Source of the DNA: Pseudobdellovibrionaceae bacterium
Lineage (GTDB): Bacteria; Bdellovibrionota; Bdellovibrionia; Bdellovibrionales; Bdellovibrionaceae
Direction of reading: 5' to 3'
NCBI GenBank assembly: GCA_016785955.1
Contig: JAEUWH010000082.1
Coordinates: forward strand, 124,001 to 188,000
Length of the DNA: 64,000 bases
Part shown: positions 16,261 through 25,298 of the stretch, piece by piece
How the letters are laid out: every line of letters begins with the position of its first letter
Numbering within the stretch: position 1 is the stretch's first letter
The notes under the pieces: model-generated
The model's input: the letters and a program-made list of their open reading frames with translations, nothing else
What the model was told of the DNA's origin: nothing
The model's database searches: none
Translations under genes and position numbers: made by a program

Positions 16261-19221
16261 CTATTCGCCGCCTTCGTCTGTCTCCCACTCAATTAGCGGG
16301 GCACTCTCTTCACCAGCATCCGTATTGGCCCCTTTTGAAGGTGGTCGTGAGCCTCGAACTGGGGCGGTGCGTTTTTGAGCCGGTTGTCTAGATGTGGTGG
16401 CACTAGACGGAGTCAATTCGTCTTCGTATAGAATTCTGGGTGTGCTTTTAGGGGACGATGCCGTGTTGCCGGTAACGCGATCAATAGCCCGGTCGCGCTC
16501 TGAATTTATCAAATCTAAAATTTTTGTGATTTCCGCTTTTTGTGCCTCATCAGAAGTTGCTCCCGCCGTCGCTTCAAAAGTTTTAACTTTAGCACGAAGT
16601 TCGTCGGCTTTATCGTAGATAGCTTCCTCTGTTTTCAATGTGTCAAATTCTTTAGTTATGGCCACGGGAGATGCCGATAGTTTTTCATAGATTTTTTGAG
16701 ATTCTTTTATGGTTGATTCAGTATACCGCTCGTTATTGTTTTTATCCGAGAACTGCTCTAAGGCTTTGTTTTCCATTGCATTGCTAGCCATGTCGATCGT
16801 AATACCCTTAGCGATGGAACCTGTTAAAGTTGGTTTTTTGGGCTTTGGAATACTGGAAAATGTTGCGGGATTTGCATTTGGCGCCACGACGTATGAGGTT
16901 GAAAATCGAGTGGCTTTACCGACAGATTCCATTTCAGCTGTTACAACCATGCGGTGGAACGCCAAGGCTTCAGTTTCGTTGATCAAGCCATTTTGAAACA
17001 TCTTTTCGATATCACGATGTCGCGCCAAAGACTCGCGTTTGATTCCACGTTCGGCGAGTCTACCATATATCGAATTTCTCACGGTGGATTGTGTGCCGTT
17101 GGTTCCAACGGCACCACTGGCGCGCTGAATGAATGATAACGTGTTGTTAACTGAAGTTTGTAATGCCGCCGACGTCACCGGGGTCGAGGCGATTCGGCCT
17201 AGATCAATTGAACTTAATGGAGGAATTTCGACCGTCATGGGTGATGTTCCCGTGACAGAGTTATTGCCGGGAGCGGTTTTGGCAGTTGAGCCTCCAGCAC
17301 TCGGGGCGGAGGAAGTTCCCGAATCGGCCACGGCACTGGGCGAGGGTCTAACCGACGAAGCCGTTGAACCATCAGCTGCCCGTACAGCAGACGTAGATAC
17401 CGTTGTCATTCCACCACTTAAACCTGTTGAAAAACCATTTGCTCTTTTCCAATCGTTAAGAGCTTTATCAATATTGCTTCGCATTTGCGCGGCACTGGAC
17501 GCCGATATACCTTGAACTCCAGACGTGTTTTCTAGTTGCGTGACTTGCAAGTGACGACGTTTTGCACCTTGTTCCATAAGTGCTAATTTCTCTTCTTTCG
17601 TTTTTGCTCTTTCGAATTTTCTGCGATCCGCAATATGCTTTTCAGGGTTTTTCAGTCGAACATTTCTTTTAGGACTTCTATCGAACGCACGGAGATCTCT
17701 TTTGTAACCAGCAAGTGCAGGTCTACTGCGGGTCGCGATACCGCTTCCTCGTATGCGTGGCGCCGCCGTGGTGGGGGTGGCAACTGGCCGAGGTGCAGCT
17801 GCTGTAGCGGCCGATGTTGGCTTGGGAACAGAGCTCGGCACCGGACTAGGAGCGGTTTCGGCCGCGACGGTTGCGGATCCGTTAGGTGATTGCGGTCTGT
17901 TGGAGGCCGCTGCGCGCGAATTGGGATTGCCAGCCCCTTCTTGCCTCACTCTCCGAGATATATTTTTTCGAATGTCACCCATAGCTTTAAGTCGCTGACC
18001 CATTCTTTGAGAAAAATTTCTCATGGCAGTGGTCACTTTCAAAGACGGACGTACGCCAGCAGCTCCAGCACCGCCGCCACCACCACTGCCTCTTCCCGCA
18101 TTTGCAGCATTTGTCATTTCTGATTGCATTCTTTTTGCTTGACGGCTGTCGGCAATCAATTGCTTTGCCAGGGTACCCATTTTAGCGCCGGACTTGGCGA
18201 TAGCTGCGACCATTTCAAATGCTTTTTTACCCGTGAAGAATTCAAGAACCATACTGGACACAACTTTGCATCCATGGTCGGCTTTGTAGACAGGTGAAAA
18301 ACATTCTGTAAAAGATTCGAAGTGGGCCGTACTTTGCTTAAACACTTCTTTCACAAACTCGACAAGTTTTTCAAGAGTAGTCAGCGGATTCGTAGTCAGT
18401 ATTTTTAAAATTTCCGAGGCGATTCCCATTTCCCACAAGCTTTTAGCCGTACGAGCCAATTTTAGTATGGATTCAAATATCCCACGCCCGATACCGGTCA
18501 AACAATTCAACGCCCCTTCAGCTAGTTTGTCCGAGGAACTACGTTTATCAGGCCGAGTGCGTTTATAACATTCTTTTTGTAAGTCAGCGTCGTTCAAACT
18601 GCCAAATTCATAGGTATAGTAACTGCGCAAAATTCTGAATGCCGGACCTTCTTTGGTATTGCAACACTTGTCCATTTTATTTTCTTCGATAGGTGCGCCC
18701 AAGTTCTCCTTGAGACCCATTAATGCATTCATTGATTCGCAAGATTTTTTTCCGCTGCGTGCGTCCTCAACACACTCTTCAGTGACTCGTTTTACCGAGG
18801 CGACGGAACGTTCAATCAATTTCATACTGCGATGATATTCGTGCCATGTCTTAGCGTCACAGCTTTCAGGTTTAACCCTGGGAACGTCGCCATTTTGATT
18901 CGTGCAGCTTGAGTTTAGAAATCGATTAACCCAATAATCTTCGGCATCAGCATGGGCTTTATAAAATAATTTTGTATAACATTCGAAATGTTCTGGACGT
19001 GGATCCTGTGCTCCCAATAGTTCGTTTTCTATGGCCCCGACTATTTTGTTAAAGTTATAAGTTTTACCCCCGGGCCTTTTGTCATCCAAGCTCCCTGCCA
19101 CAATGAATTTTTCAACTCCAATAACCTTATCACATTGAGCACGGTTATAGTCGTCCTCAGCCGCTAACAGGTGTGACAAAGAGAACACTGTAAGTATAAA
19201 GACAAATAACTTTAGCTTCAC
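16261..19221 (-). CDS. large exported protein, Cys-containing N-terminal domain and low-complexity C-terminal half
   Basis: 986 aa. A signal peptide (LFVFILTVFSLSHLLAAE) is followed by an N-terminal domain of about 330 residues with over 15 cysteines, including a CC pair near residue 186. A helical, moderately hydrophobic region comes next (residues about 240-370). The remaining half is rich in Ala, Ser, Pro, Thr and Arg, with a Gly run near residues 395-405. No enzyme motif is recognised. The stop is adjacent to the stop of the MlaF-like gene, and the start overlaps the upstream small exported gene by 4 bases, so the two are translated together. Probably a periplasmic or surface structural protein, or a secreted factor. 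Confidence 0.75.
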   Translation of the reverse strand: MKLKLFVFILTVFSLSHLLAAEDDYNRAQCDKVIGVEKFIVAGSLDDKRPGGKTYNFNKIVGAIENELLGAQDPRPEHFECYTKLFYKAHADAEDYWVNRFLNSSCTNQNGDVPRVKPESCDAKTWHEYHRSMKLIERSVASVKRVTEECVEDARSGKKSCESMNALMGLKENLGAPIEENKMDKCCNTKEGPAFRILRSYYTYEFGSLNDADLQKECYKRTRPDKRSSSDKLAEGALNCLTGIGRGIFESILKLARTAKSLWEMGIASEILKILTTNPLTTLEKLVEFVKEVFKQSTAHFESFTECFSPVYKADHGCKVVSSMVLEFFTGKKAFEMVAAIAKSGAKMGTLAKQLIADSRQAKRMQSEMTNAANAGRGSGGGGGAGAAGVRPSLKVTTAMRNFSQRMGQRLKAMGDIRKNISRRVRQEGAGNPNSRAAASNRPQSPNGSATVAAETAPSPVPSSVPKPTSAATAAAPRPVATPTTAAPRIRGSGIATRSRPALAGYKRDLRAFDRSPKRNVRLKNPEKHIADRRKFERAKTKEEKLALMEQGAKRRHLQVTQLENTSGVQGISASSAAQMRSNIDKALNDWKRANGFSTGLSGGMTTVSTSAVRAADGSTASSVRPSPSAVADSGTSSAPSAGGSTAKTAPGNNSVTGTSPMTVEIPPLSSIDLGRIASTPVTSAALQTSVNNTLSFIQRASGAVGTNGTQSTVRNSIYGRLAERGIKRESLARHRDIEKMFQNGLINETEALAFHRMVVTAEMESVGKATRFSTSYVVAPNANPATFSSIPKPKKPTLTGSIAKGITIDMASNAMENKALEQFSDKNNNERYTESTIKESQKIYEKLSASPVAITKEFDTLKTEEAIYDKADELRAKVKTFEATAGATSDEAQKAEITKILDLINSERDRAIDRVTGNTASSPKSTPRILYEDELTPSSATTSRQPAQKRTAPVRGSRPPSKGANTDAGEESAPLIEWETDEGGE

Positions 19222-19778
19222 CGAAGCTCCGACTTAAATTCAATTTTTTCAAAATCATCTTGTGCTTTTTCTGCCAACTTGGGGTTCGATTTCTCGGTCC
19301 AATTCAGCGAACTGATGATGACTCCATAAGGCGTAACGTAGTATTTTTCGGTAAAGAAGTTTTTTTCCTTTTTTTCCTCGAAGTGGCCAGTGATCTCAAA
19401 AATAATTTCTTTGCTTGATTTTTTTTCTATGGATTTATTGGCTTGCCAATTTTTATAGCCAGCGATCGAATGTATGATTTTTTTTCCGGACAACAATTCC
19501 GCGTATATTTTTTCGGCATCCATTGATGCAAATTGCTCCCATAAATGGGGGTTGCCCAGCTGCGTGGCCGAAAGACGAATAGGGTGGTCGTCTCCCAGTG
19601 TATAAATCTGCATTTCTTCAACGGCTCCGTCGCCGGTATATTGTTCCCAATCTAGTTGCGAGGGCAGAACGTACGACAAAGTAGCCATGTTTTTTGGTCC
19701 CGAAGAATTGGTCTGAGATAAAACTAAGACCGACAAAAGAGCAACGATTGTAAATACAAAAAACACTTTCATTTTCAT
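19218..19778 (-). CDS. exported hypothetical protein
   Basis: 186 aa with a clear signal peptide (VFFVFTIVALLSVLVLSQ). The mature part is beta-rich and ends in charged residues; no family recognised. It is the first gene of a two-gene unit with the 986-aa exported protein (4-base overlap), so they may form a complex or a chaperone-substrate pair. Divergent from the Mla operon across a 179-base gap. Confidence 0.75.
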   Translation of the reverse strand: MKMKVFFVFTIVALLSVLVLSQTNSSGPKNMATLSYVLPSQLDWEQYTGDGAVEEMQIYTLGDDHPIRLSATQLGNPHLWEQFASMDAEKIYAELLSGKKIIHSIAGYKNWQANKSIEKKSSKEIIFEITGHFEEKKEKNFFTEKYYVTPYGVIISSLNWTEKSNPKLAEKAQDDFEKIEFKSELR

Positions 19779-19957
19779 ACCTGTATCATTTCGGAATAAA
19801 TTAGTTATTGCTGAATAGTCTAGGTTTGATTTAGGACATCAGGCTCGCTCAAACTTTATATTTGGCAAGCGCTCCAGACAAAAGTGCGTATTTTCTGTCA
19901 AAGCTGACAATACTTTGAAGCTGCGAGTTTAATTTTTTAAACTGAAATCAGAACCGC

Positions 19958-20689
19958 ATGATAAAATATAAGAATTTAGTCAAATCATTTGGAACACGCA
20001 CAGTTCTTAAAGGTATCGATCTGCATATCAAAGCGGGAGAGATCGTTTTTATCCTTGGTACTTCGGGAACTGGCAAGTCAGTCTTACTGAAGAATACTGT
20101 TGGTCTGTTGAGGCCAGATTCTGGTGAAATCTGGATTGATGGGGAAAATGTTTCGGGCTACTCGGAAGAACAATTTTTATCCATTCGAAAAAAATGTGGA
20201 ATGGTCTTTCAGCATCCAGCACTTTTTGACTCGCTAACTATTTATGAAAATATCGCTTACGGTCTGCGAAAGCATTTTAGTATGGCAGAAAATGAAATTG
20301 AAAGACGTGTGGAACAAGCGTTAAGTCTAGTCAATTTAGATAACATACTCAGCAAACGTCCAGGGGAAATTTCATATGGAATGCAGAAGCGAGTAAGCTT
20401 GGCACGCACTGTTGTGTTGCAACCTAAAGTTTTGTTATTCGATGAACCTACAACAGGGCTGGATCCGGTGACGACCAACTCTATTAACACATTAATTCAA
20501 AGCTTATCGCGAAAATTAAACACGACATCAATGGTGGTTAGTCACGATATGCAATGCGCATTGAAAATTGCGGATCACATTGTGGTTTTGGATCAGGGGC
20601 AAGTCGTGGATCAAGGAACGCCAAAACAATTGCTAGAATCTGAGGTTCCCTTGGTCCGTGATTTTTTAGAAGAAGCGAGAAACCAATGA
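19958..20689 (+). CDS. mlaF: Mla-type phospholipid transport ATP-binding protein
   Basis: 243 aa. Walker A is GTSGTGKS (residues 34-41), the signature is 'ISYGMQKR' (a slight change from SGGQ), Walker B is 'VLLFDEPTTGLDP' and the switch is 'VVSHDM'. All catalytic residues are intact, unlike the orphan paralog upstream. It is the first of four co-directional genes (ATPase, permease, permease, MCE). It overlaps the first permease by 4 bases. The start has no strong ribosome-binding site. A possible promoter TTGAAG-N17-TAAACT ends at 19943, which would leave a very short leader. Confidence 0.92.
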   Translation: MIKYKNLVKSFGTRTVLKGIDLHIKAGEIVFILGTSGTGKSVLLKNTVGLLRPDSGEIWIDGENVSGYSEEQFLSIRKKCGMVFQHPALFDSLTIYENIAYGLRKHFSMAENEIERRVEQALSLVNLDNILSKRPGEISYGMQKRVSLARTVVLQPKVLLFDEPTTGLDPVTTNSINTLIQSLSRKLNTTSMVVSHDMQCALKIADHIVVLDQGQVVDQGTPKQLLESEVPLVRDFLEEARNQ

Positions 20690-21462
20690 TTGGGGTGGTT
20701 CCTCGTTTTTTTTACCGCCTTGGTCAGATCATGATGTTTTTGGGTGATGTATTGAAAACGCTTTGGCATCGCCCGTGTCGTCTGGAATTAGTCTTAGAAC
20801 AAGTATGGTACGTGACTCTTCAAAGTTTTCCGACAACGGCGATGGCGGGTTTTTTTGTTGGCGGCATCATGACGGTTCAATTTGCCATGCAAGTAAATGA
20901 ATTTGGTGCTGCTGCTTATTTGGGTGGCTTGTCCACAAGCGCTACGTTTCGGGAAGTCGGCCCAATGCTGATTGCATTTATGCTGTCGGGTAAAGTAGGC
21001 GCCTTTACATCAGCAGAACTAGGAACGATGAAAGTGACCGAGCAGATCGATGCGATCCGATGTCTAGGTGCAGACCCCATTCAAGAGGTCATTTTACCCC
21101 GTTTTTTAGGGATTATTATTTCGTCATTCTTCTTGCTCACGGGTGGCTTAATGCTTTCCGTAGTAGGTGGCGCGACTTTAGGGGTGTTGTTTGCGGGTAT
21201 TAATCCGCAAGAATACGTCCGGCATATTCCTACAATTATGGGTTGGCCGTCTATATTAAGTGGAATTGTTAAATGTTTATCGTATGCATTGGTTTTGGCG
21301 ACAATATGTACCTACATGGGATATTTCACGACAGGTGGAGCAAAAGGAGTTGGTCGCGCCGTTGTGAGTACATCGGTGCTGACGATGGTTACAATTGTGG
21401 TATTTGATTGGGGAACAAGTTTTTTGGGACAGCTGATGTTGTCCTGGTTTGCGATAGGGTGA
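20686..21462 (+). CDS. mlaE: MlaE-family ABC permease (first copy)
   Basis: 258 aa, about five to six membrane helices. Shows the MlaE hallmarks 'REVGPMLIAFMLSGKVGA', 'AELGTMKVTEQIDAIRCLG' and 'PRFLG'. MlaE is the membrane subunit that moves phospholipids between the inner membrane and the MCE protein. It overlaps the ATPase gene by 4 bases and is followed after one base by a second MlaE-family gene. Confidence 0.93.
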   Translation: MIGVVPRFFYRLGQIMMFLGDVLKTLWHRPCRLELVLEQVWYVTLQSFPTTAMAGFFVGGIMTVQFAMQVNEFGAAAYLGGLSTSATFREVGPMLIAFMLSGKVGAFTSAELGTMKVTEQIDAIRCLGADPIQEVILPRFLGIIISSFFLLTGGLMLSVVGGATLGVLFAGINPQEYVRHIPTIMGWPSILSGIVKCLSYALVLATICTYMGYFTTGGAKGVGRAVVSTSVLTMVTIVVFDWGTSFLGQLMLSWFAIG

Positions 21463-21463
21463 A

Positions 21464-22264
21464 ATGACAACGAAGCAGTTAATTCAAAATCCATTCGCAT
21501 TTATAGGAGTATTGTTAATTCATACGTGTCGGGATGCGCGCGCGTTTTTGACTCTTGTTGTGCAAACACTTTTTCAGCTGGTGACTCATTTGCCTAGAAA
21601 AAAGGAAACTATTCAACAATTGTATTTCGTGGCCAATGGCAGTCTTTGGACAATTATATTTTGTGTATGTTTTGCAGCTGTCGTGACGATGTTAGAGTCT
21701 TCATTTCATATGAAGCTAGTTATTCAAAATGATTCGATGGTTCCAGGATTTGCGTCCCTCTTGATTTTGCGCGAGCTAGGTGCCATTGTTACGGCGCTTC
21801 TTTTGACTTCGCGAATTGGGGCCGGTATGGCTGCAGAGATTGGATCGATGAAAGTCACCGAGCAAATTGATGCGCTTAAGATGTTGGGTATAAATCCGAT
21901 TCGTTTTTTAATTGTACCGCGGCTGATCGCTTCGACTATAGGCTGTGTTTTATTAAGTATTATTGCTAATCTAGTGTGTATTTTTGCGGCGATGATCGTT
22001 GCGGATCAATTTTTAGGATATTCAAACGGTATGTTTCTCACGGCCATGAGACGTTTTGTGGATTTTCAAGATATCATTTTTGCATCGATCAAGGCATTTT
22101 GTTTTGGATTCGTAATTCCATTGGTGAGTTGTTACTTTGGATTTAATTGTAGAACGGGGGCTGATGGAGTAGGTCGAGCAACCACCCAAAGTGTAGTCTT
22201 TGCTTCGGTTGCTATCATAGTTCTTGATTTTGTACTCTCTTATACGTTTTCATATTTCTATTAG
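21464..22264 (+). CDS. mlaE: MlaE-family ABC permease (second copy)
   Basis: 266 aa, again with 'LRELGAIVTALLLTSRIGAG', 'AEIGSMKVTEQIDALKMLG' and 'PRLIA'. Clearly related to the gene just upstream but strongly diverged. Two tandem MlaE paralogs in one operon suggest a heterodimeric permease, whereas E. coli Mla uses a homodimer; paired permeases are known from actinobacterial mce operons (YrbE A/B). Followed 8 bases later by the MCE gene. Confidence 0.92.
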   Translation: MTTKQLIQNPFAFIGVLLIHTCRDARAFLTLVVQTLFQLVTHLPRKKETIQQLYFVANGSLWTIIFCVCFAAVVTMLESSFHMKLVIQNDSMVPGFASLLILRELGAIVTALLLTSRIGAGMAAEIGSMKVTEQIDALKMLGINPIRFLIVPRLIASTIGCVLLSIIANLVCIFAAMIVADQFLGYSNGMFLTAMRRFVDFQDIIFASIKAFCFGFVIPLVSCYFGFNCRTGADGVGRATTQSVVFASVAIIVLDFVLSYTFSYFY

Positions 22265-22272
22265 GGGACTGA

Positions 22273-23052
22273 ATGAAAGTTGAAACTAAGGTCGGATTGT
22301 TATCTGTCGTTGCGGTAGTTCTTATTTTTGTGTTCGCCTATTTAGTAGGACTAGTTTCACCATTTAGTGACTCCTATGATTTAAATGTCATGTATAACTA
22401 CGCGGGAGGAATCGAGCAGGGCTCGCCTGTGCGAGTGATGGGTATCAAAGTTGGTAAAGTGAAAAGTATCACGTTTGTTCCTGACTTTAAGATGTCTGGA
22501 AATGGTGAGGAAGTAAAATTACAAGTCAAAATCTCTGTAGAAAAGAGAGCGTGGCCATCTATTCGTCAAGATTCGCGATTTTTTATCAATTTGGCGGGTG
22601 TTATCGGAGAGAAGTTTTTAGAAATCTCGCCGGGCAGTCTAGATCAAGCAGAATTTAAGAATGGGGATACGCTTCGAGGAGAAGATCCACCACGAATTGA
22701 TCAATTAATTTCACAAAGTTATGGTCTGGCGGGAAAAATGATCGAGTTAGTAAATAAAAATGAAGGTTCGGTTAGCAGCATGATCAGCCAATTGGATAAG
22801 TTGGTTACGAACTTTAATAAAACCCTCGTCTTATTAGAAAAAACTTCGAAAAACAAAGAAATGGGACGGTTAGTAGATAATTTTATCAAGGTAAGTGATG
22901 ACTTGGTTTATCTAACCGCGGGTCTTCGCTCTAAAAAAGCGGAAGAAAGTTATGATCTGATTCACAAGTTACTTTTTCGCCTAGAGCCTTTGGACGGCCC
23001 CGCCATTCGCAAATTTTTACAGCAAGAGGGTATTAAAGCGAAGATTCTTTAA
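22273..23052 (+). CDS. mlaD: MCE/MlaD-family substrate-binding protein
   Basis: 259 aa. An N-terminal anchor helix ('VGLLSVVAVVLIFVFAYLVG') is followed by a single MCE domain (residues about 36-125; 'GIEQGSPVRVMGIKVGKVK', 'FFINLAGVIGEKFLEISPG'). A helical C-terminus follows. MlaD hexamers form a lipid channel in the periplasm facing the MlaFE complex. It is the last gene of the Mla unit; the MlaB STAS subunit and MlaC are not in the window. Confidence 0.92.
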   Translation: MKVETKVGLLSVVAVVLIFVFAYLVGLVSPFSDSYDLNVMYNYAGGIEQGSPVRVMGIKVGKVKSITFVPDFKMSGNGEEVKLQVKISVEKRAWPSIRQDSRFFINLAGVIGEKFLEISPGSLDQAEFKNGDTLRGEDPPRIDQLISQSYGLAGKMIELVNKNEGSVSSMISQLDKLVTNFNKTLVLLEKTSKNKEMGRLVDNFIKVSDDLVYLTAGLRSKKAEESYDLIHKLLFRLEPLDGPAIRKFLQQEGIKAKIL

Positions 23053-23205
23053 CATCTTCTAAGTCTGCTGGGTATGGGCTAGACATAGTTACTTGGCGGT
23101 CACAGAACTGCCTTTGTAGTTGTTGACTCGGCCTTTCGGACTCGTTACTTCCTAGATTGGGGTAAATTTCGATTTTTTTCAGAAATTTCTGGCCAATGGA
23201 GGCAC

Positions 23206-23841
23206 ATGATGAAGACTTGTTTAGTTTTATTAACAATTATTTTCGCAGTTTCGCTTAAGGCACAAGAAATCTCGACGGTGGAAATTAAACCCAATCGACC
23301 GACAAAAATTCAATCCGAGACGCAGTCATCGACTACAAATGCAAAAAATTACTATCAATCGTCGTATAGTTCGAATTGGGAGTTGCGTGATCACCGAAAA
23401 TTGGGTGCCGGAGTTGGCTTGTCCGGAGTATTTGGACAAATTGGCGGTGTTGCCGACATAAATTTTGACGCACAAAATTCAGCACAAGTTGGTTTTGGTA
23501 ACGGATATGGCTACAACACCTTCTTTATGGCTTGGAAAAACAGTTTTGAGAGTCAGTTTTTGTCTCCCTATGTGACGATCGGATACTCTCGTTGGTACAA
23601 TTCTGACAACGTAGATTTACGTGGTAATTCGTATATATTGGATCAAGTTTTATCGTCGACCGAATTAAGAAATGGAAAAATCGGAGTGGATTTCCTGCTT
23701 ACGAATGTGGGTTTTCAATACAATCAATTGGATTCGGAATGGATAGGTAATTCTTTTTTCTTGGAGTTTAATTTTCTTTATAGCACCAGCCGGGGACATT
23801 TGATACCAGCGGCTTCGGTGGGATCGATCTATTATTTTTAG
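23206..23841 (+). CDS. exported beta-rich protein, probable small outer-membrane barrel
   Basis: 211 aa. A signal peptide (VLLTIIFAVSLKAQ) is followed by alternating polar/aromatic stretches such as 'VGFGNGYGYNTFFMAWKNSF' and 'LSPYVTIGYSRWY', ending with Phe. The C-terminal Phe and amphipathic strands fit an outer-membrane beta-barrel. Good ribosome-binding site (GGAGG) before the ATG. It lies 150 bases after the MCE gene and before a bidirectional terminator. It could be part of lipid transport, but no direct evidence. Confidence 0.7.
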   Translation: MMKTCLVLLTIIFAVSLKAQEISTVEIKPNRPTKIQSETQSSTTNAKNYYQSSYSSNWELRDHRKLGAGVGLSGVFGQIGGVADINFDAQNSAQVGFGNGYGYNTFFMAWKNSFESQFLSPYVTIGYSRWYNSDNVDLRGNSYILDQVLSSTELRNGKIGVDFLLTNVGFQYNQLDSEWIGNSFFLEFNFLYSTSRGHLIPAASVGSIYYF

Positions 23842-23860
23842 TAGCCATTTTTAGGCAAAA

Positions 23861-23888
23861 AAAAACCCTCAGGTAACTGAGGGTTTTT
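23861..23888. terminator. bidirectional intrinsic terminator
   Basis: A perfect 12-bp stem (AAAAACCCTCAG / CTGAGGGTTTTT) with loop GTAA and A/T tracts on both sides. It serves the outer-membrane protein gene (plus strand) and the small Lys/Ala peptide gene (minus strand). Confidence 0.9.
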
Positions 23889-23908
23889 AGATTATTAGCC
23901 GAAGCTAA

Positions 23909-23983
23909 CTATCTTTTTTTAGCAGCTTTCTTTTTAGTAGCTTTTTTCTTAGTAGCTTTTTTAGCAGCTTTCTTTTTTGCCAT
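23909..23983 (-). CDS. 24-aa Lys/Ala-rich histone-tail-like peptide
   Basis: A complete small gene: ATG at 23983, stop TAG at 23911-23909. The peptide uses only Met, Ala, Lys, Thr and one Arg and repeats the unit KKKA(A/T)KKA(A/T), like the tails of bacterial histone H1-like (Hc1) proteins. A perfect AGGAGG ribosome-binding site lies 5 bases before the ATG, and the terminator at 23861-23888 lies just after the stop. These signals argue that it is really expressed. It probably binds DNA or RNA through its charge. Alternative: a remnant of a longer histone-like gene, but the strong start and terminator speak against decay. Confidence 0.75.
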   Translation of the reverse strand: MAKKKAAKKATKKKATKKKAAKKR

Positions 23984-24122
23984 GTGCTCCTCCTGGAGAG
24001 ATTAAAATGATGTAGTGTTAATTCACTACAAACTTATAACTATACTTATAGTGTTCACAAACTGACGAGCTCCGTCAACAAAAAAAAATCACATGCACAG
24101 AATTTGATACAACTTTTTTTTC

Positions 24123-24875
24123 ATGATGCTTGCATTGATCGTTTCTTTTTCAATTTCGACTCTCGGATTTGCAATTCTAAAGCATGAAATTCGCGAATTC
24201 TTTTTTAATTTTGGTCTGAAGATGTCCATTTTCACTCTATGCATGTATTTTTTGGCGACGATACTTTTAGTTCTGACTTTTTTTTCCATCGAACACCCTA
24301 TGTTTTTGTGGATGGGAATTTTTTTCCTCATTGTCTGTGCGCGAACGTTGCCATTTTTTGCGCGCTCGTATTTTGAAAGTGAAATTCAGAAAGAAAGTTT
24401 AGGATTTTTGGATAAAATAATCCTAAATGTTTCAACCGGTGCATCTATGAAATCCGCTATGGACAGGTCTTTAGAAGACATGAGCGGTTGGCGCAGGCGA
24501 CAGTTTCGCGATTTGACTCACATGGTGTTTTTAACCCAAAATGTTTCCAAAATTTCTTCGGGAATATTAAAAAATTTAGCAGACGAATTGATTTATATTC
24601 ATCTTTCACAAGTCAAAACGCTCGAGCAACTTCAAAAAGTGCGCCGGAATTTGAAATTGCGACTTGATTTGAGACATAGGTCGAGAACTGTGGCACTAAA
24701 TATGAATGTACAAGCCGGTTTTTTGATATTCATTTTTGTTGGTGTCAGTTTTTTTTCCTATTCCAACTATGAGACAAAGTTATTTTTGAAATATCTTTTG
24801 CCGGCGATGATCTGGTTCATTTTTGGTTGTCTGGGTTTATTTTATTTGCAGAGGAATCATAAATGGAAGATTTAG
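24123..24875 (+). CDS. TadB-like (T2SSF) membrane protein
   Basis: 250 aa. Membrane helices lie near residues 2-20, 33-54, 60-78, 198-217 and 223-242. A cytoplasmic helical part contains 'LDKIILNVSTGASMKSAMDR', the recognisable T2SSF/TadB pattern (a Leu/Asp helix, then 'aGxSxxxA'). TadB proteins form the inner-membrane platform of Tad/Flp pili together with TadC. No TadA ATPase is adjacent. The next gene overlaps by 13 bases. Match judged by pattern only. Confidence 0.6.
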   Translation: MMLALIVSFSISTLGFAILKHEIREFFFNFGLKMSIFTLCMYFLATILLVLTFFSIEHPMFLWMGIFFLIVCARTLPFFARSYFESEIQKESLGFLDKIILNVSTGASMKSAMDRSLEDMSGWRRRQFRDLTHMVFLTQNVSKISSGILKNLADELIYIHLSQVKTLEQLQKVRRNLKLRLDLRHRSRTVALNMNVQAGFLIFIFVGVSFFSYSNYETKLFLKYLLPAMIWFIFGCLGLFYLQRNHKWKI

Positions 24876-25297
24876 CACCGCCGTTGGAGCTGTTACTGTC
24901 CGTAAAAAGTAGTATTGAAAAGGGAAAATCGATTCAAGAGGGTATAAAACGTTACTTCAATGTCCACTCGTCGCAGTCATTTGCGCGATTTACCCGGCAG
25001 TGGTTCGTGCTCATCGAACGACAAGTCAGCACGCACGAGCTTGTGGCCACGTTGAAATCGCCGTATCGTCGACAGATTCTACAATTATTAGAGAAAGGAA
25101 TCAGAAAGGAGCCGATCTATAATCAAATTCTCATACTTGAACACGAGGTTTATCAAGCGTGCGAGCGGGAGATACAAGAAAAGCTAATTAAACTTCCGTA
25201 TTTAGTAATGATTCCCGTCCTTTTTTTCCAGTTCCCTGCTCTTTTGACGGTAATTTTTGGACCACTACTTCAAAATTTTATTGAAAGTTTAAGATGA
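24863..25297 (+). CDS. short TadC-like (T2SSF C-terminal half) protein
   Basis: 144 aa. The N-terminal part is helical and soluble. The end has 'EKLIKLPYLVMIPVLFFQFP' followed by 'ALLTVIFGPLL', which resembles the last T2SSF helices ('k.P.k.....lf.fPa.f....gP'). Half the length of a usual TadC, so it may be a reduced form or a C-terminal piece. It overlaps the TadB-like gene, so the two are probably made as a pair. Confidence 0.55.
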   Translation: MEDLAPPLELLLSVKSSIEKGKSIQEGIKRYFNVHSSQSFARFTRQWFVLIERQVSTHELVATLKSPYRRQILQLLEKGIRKEPIYNQILILEHEVYQACEREIQEKLIKLPYLVMIPVLFFQFPALLTVIFGPLLQNFIESLR

Positions 25298-25298
25298 A

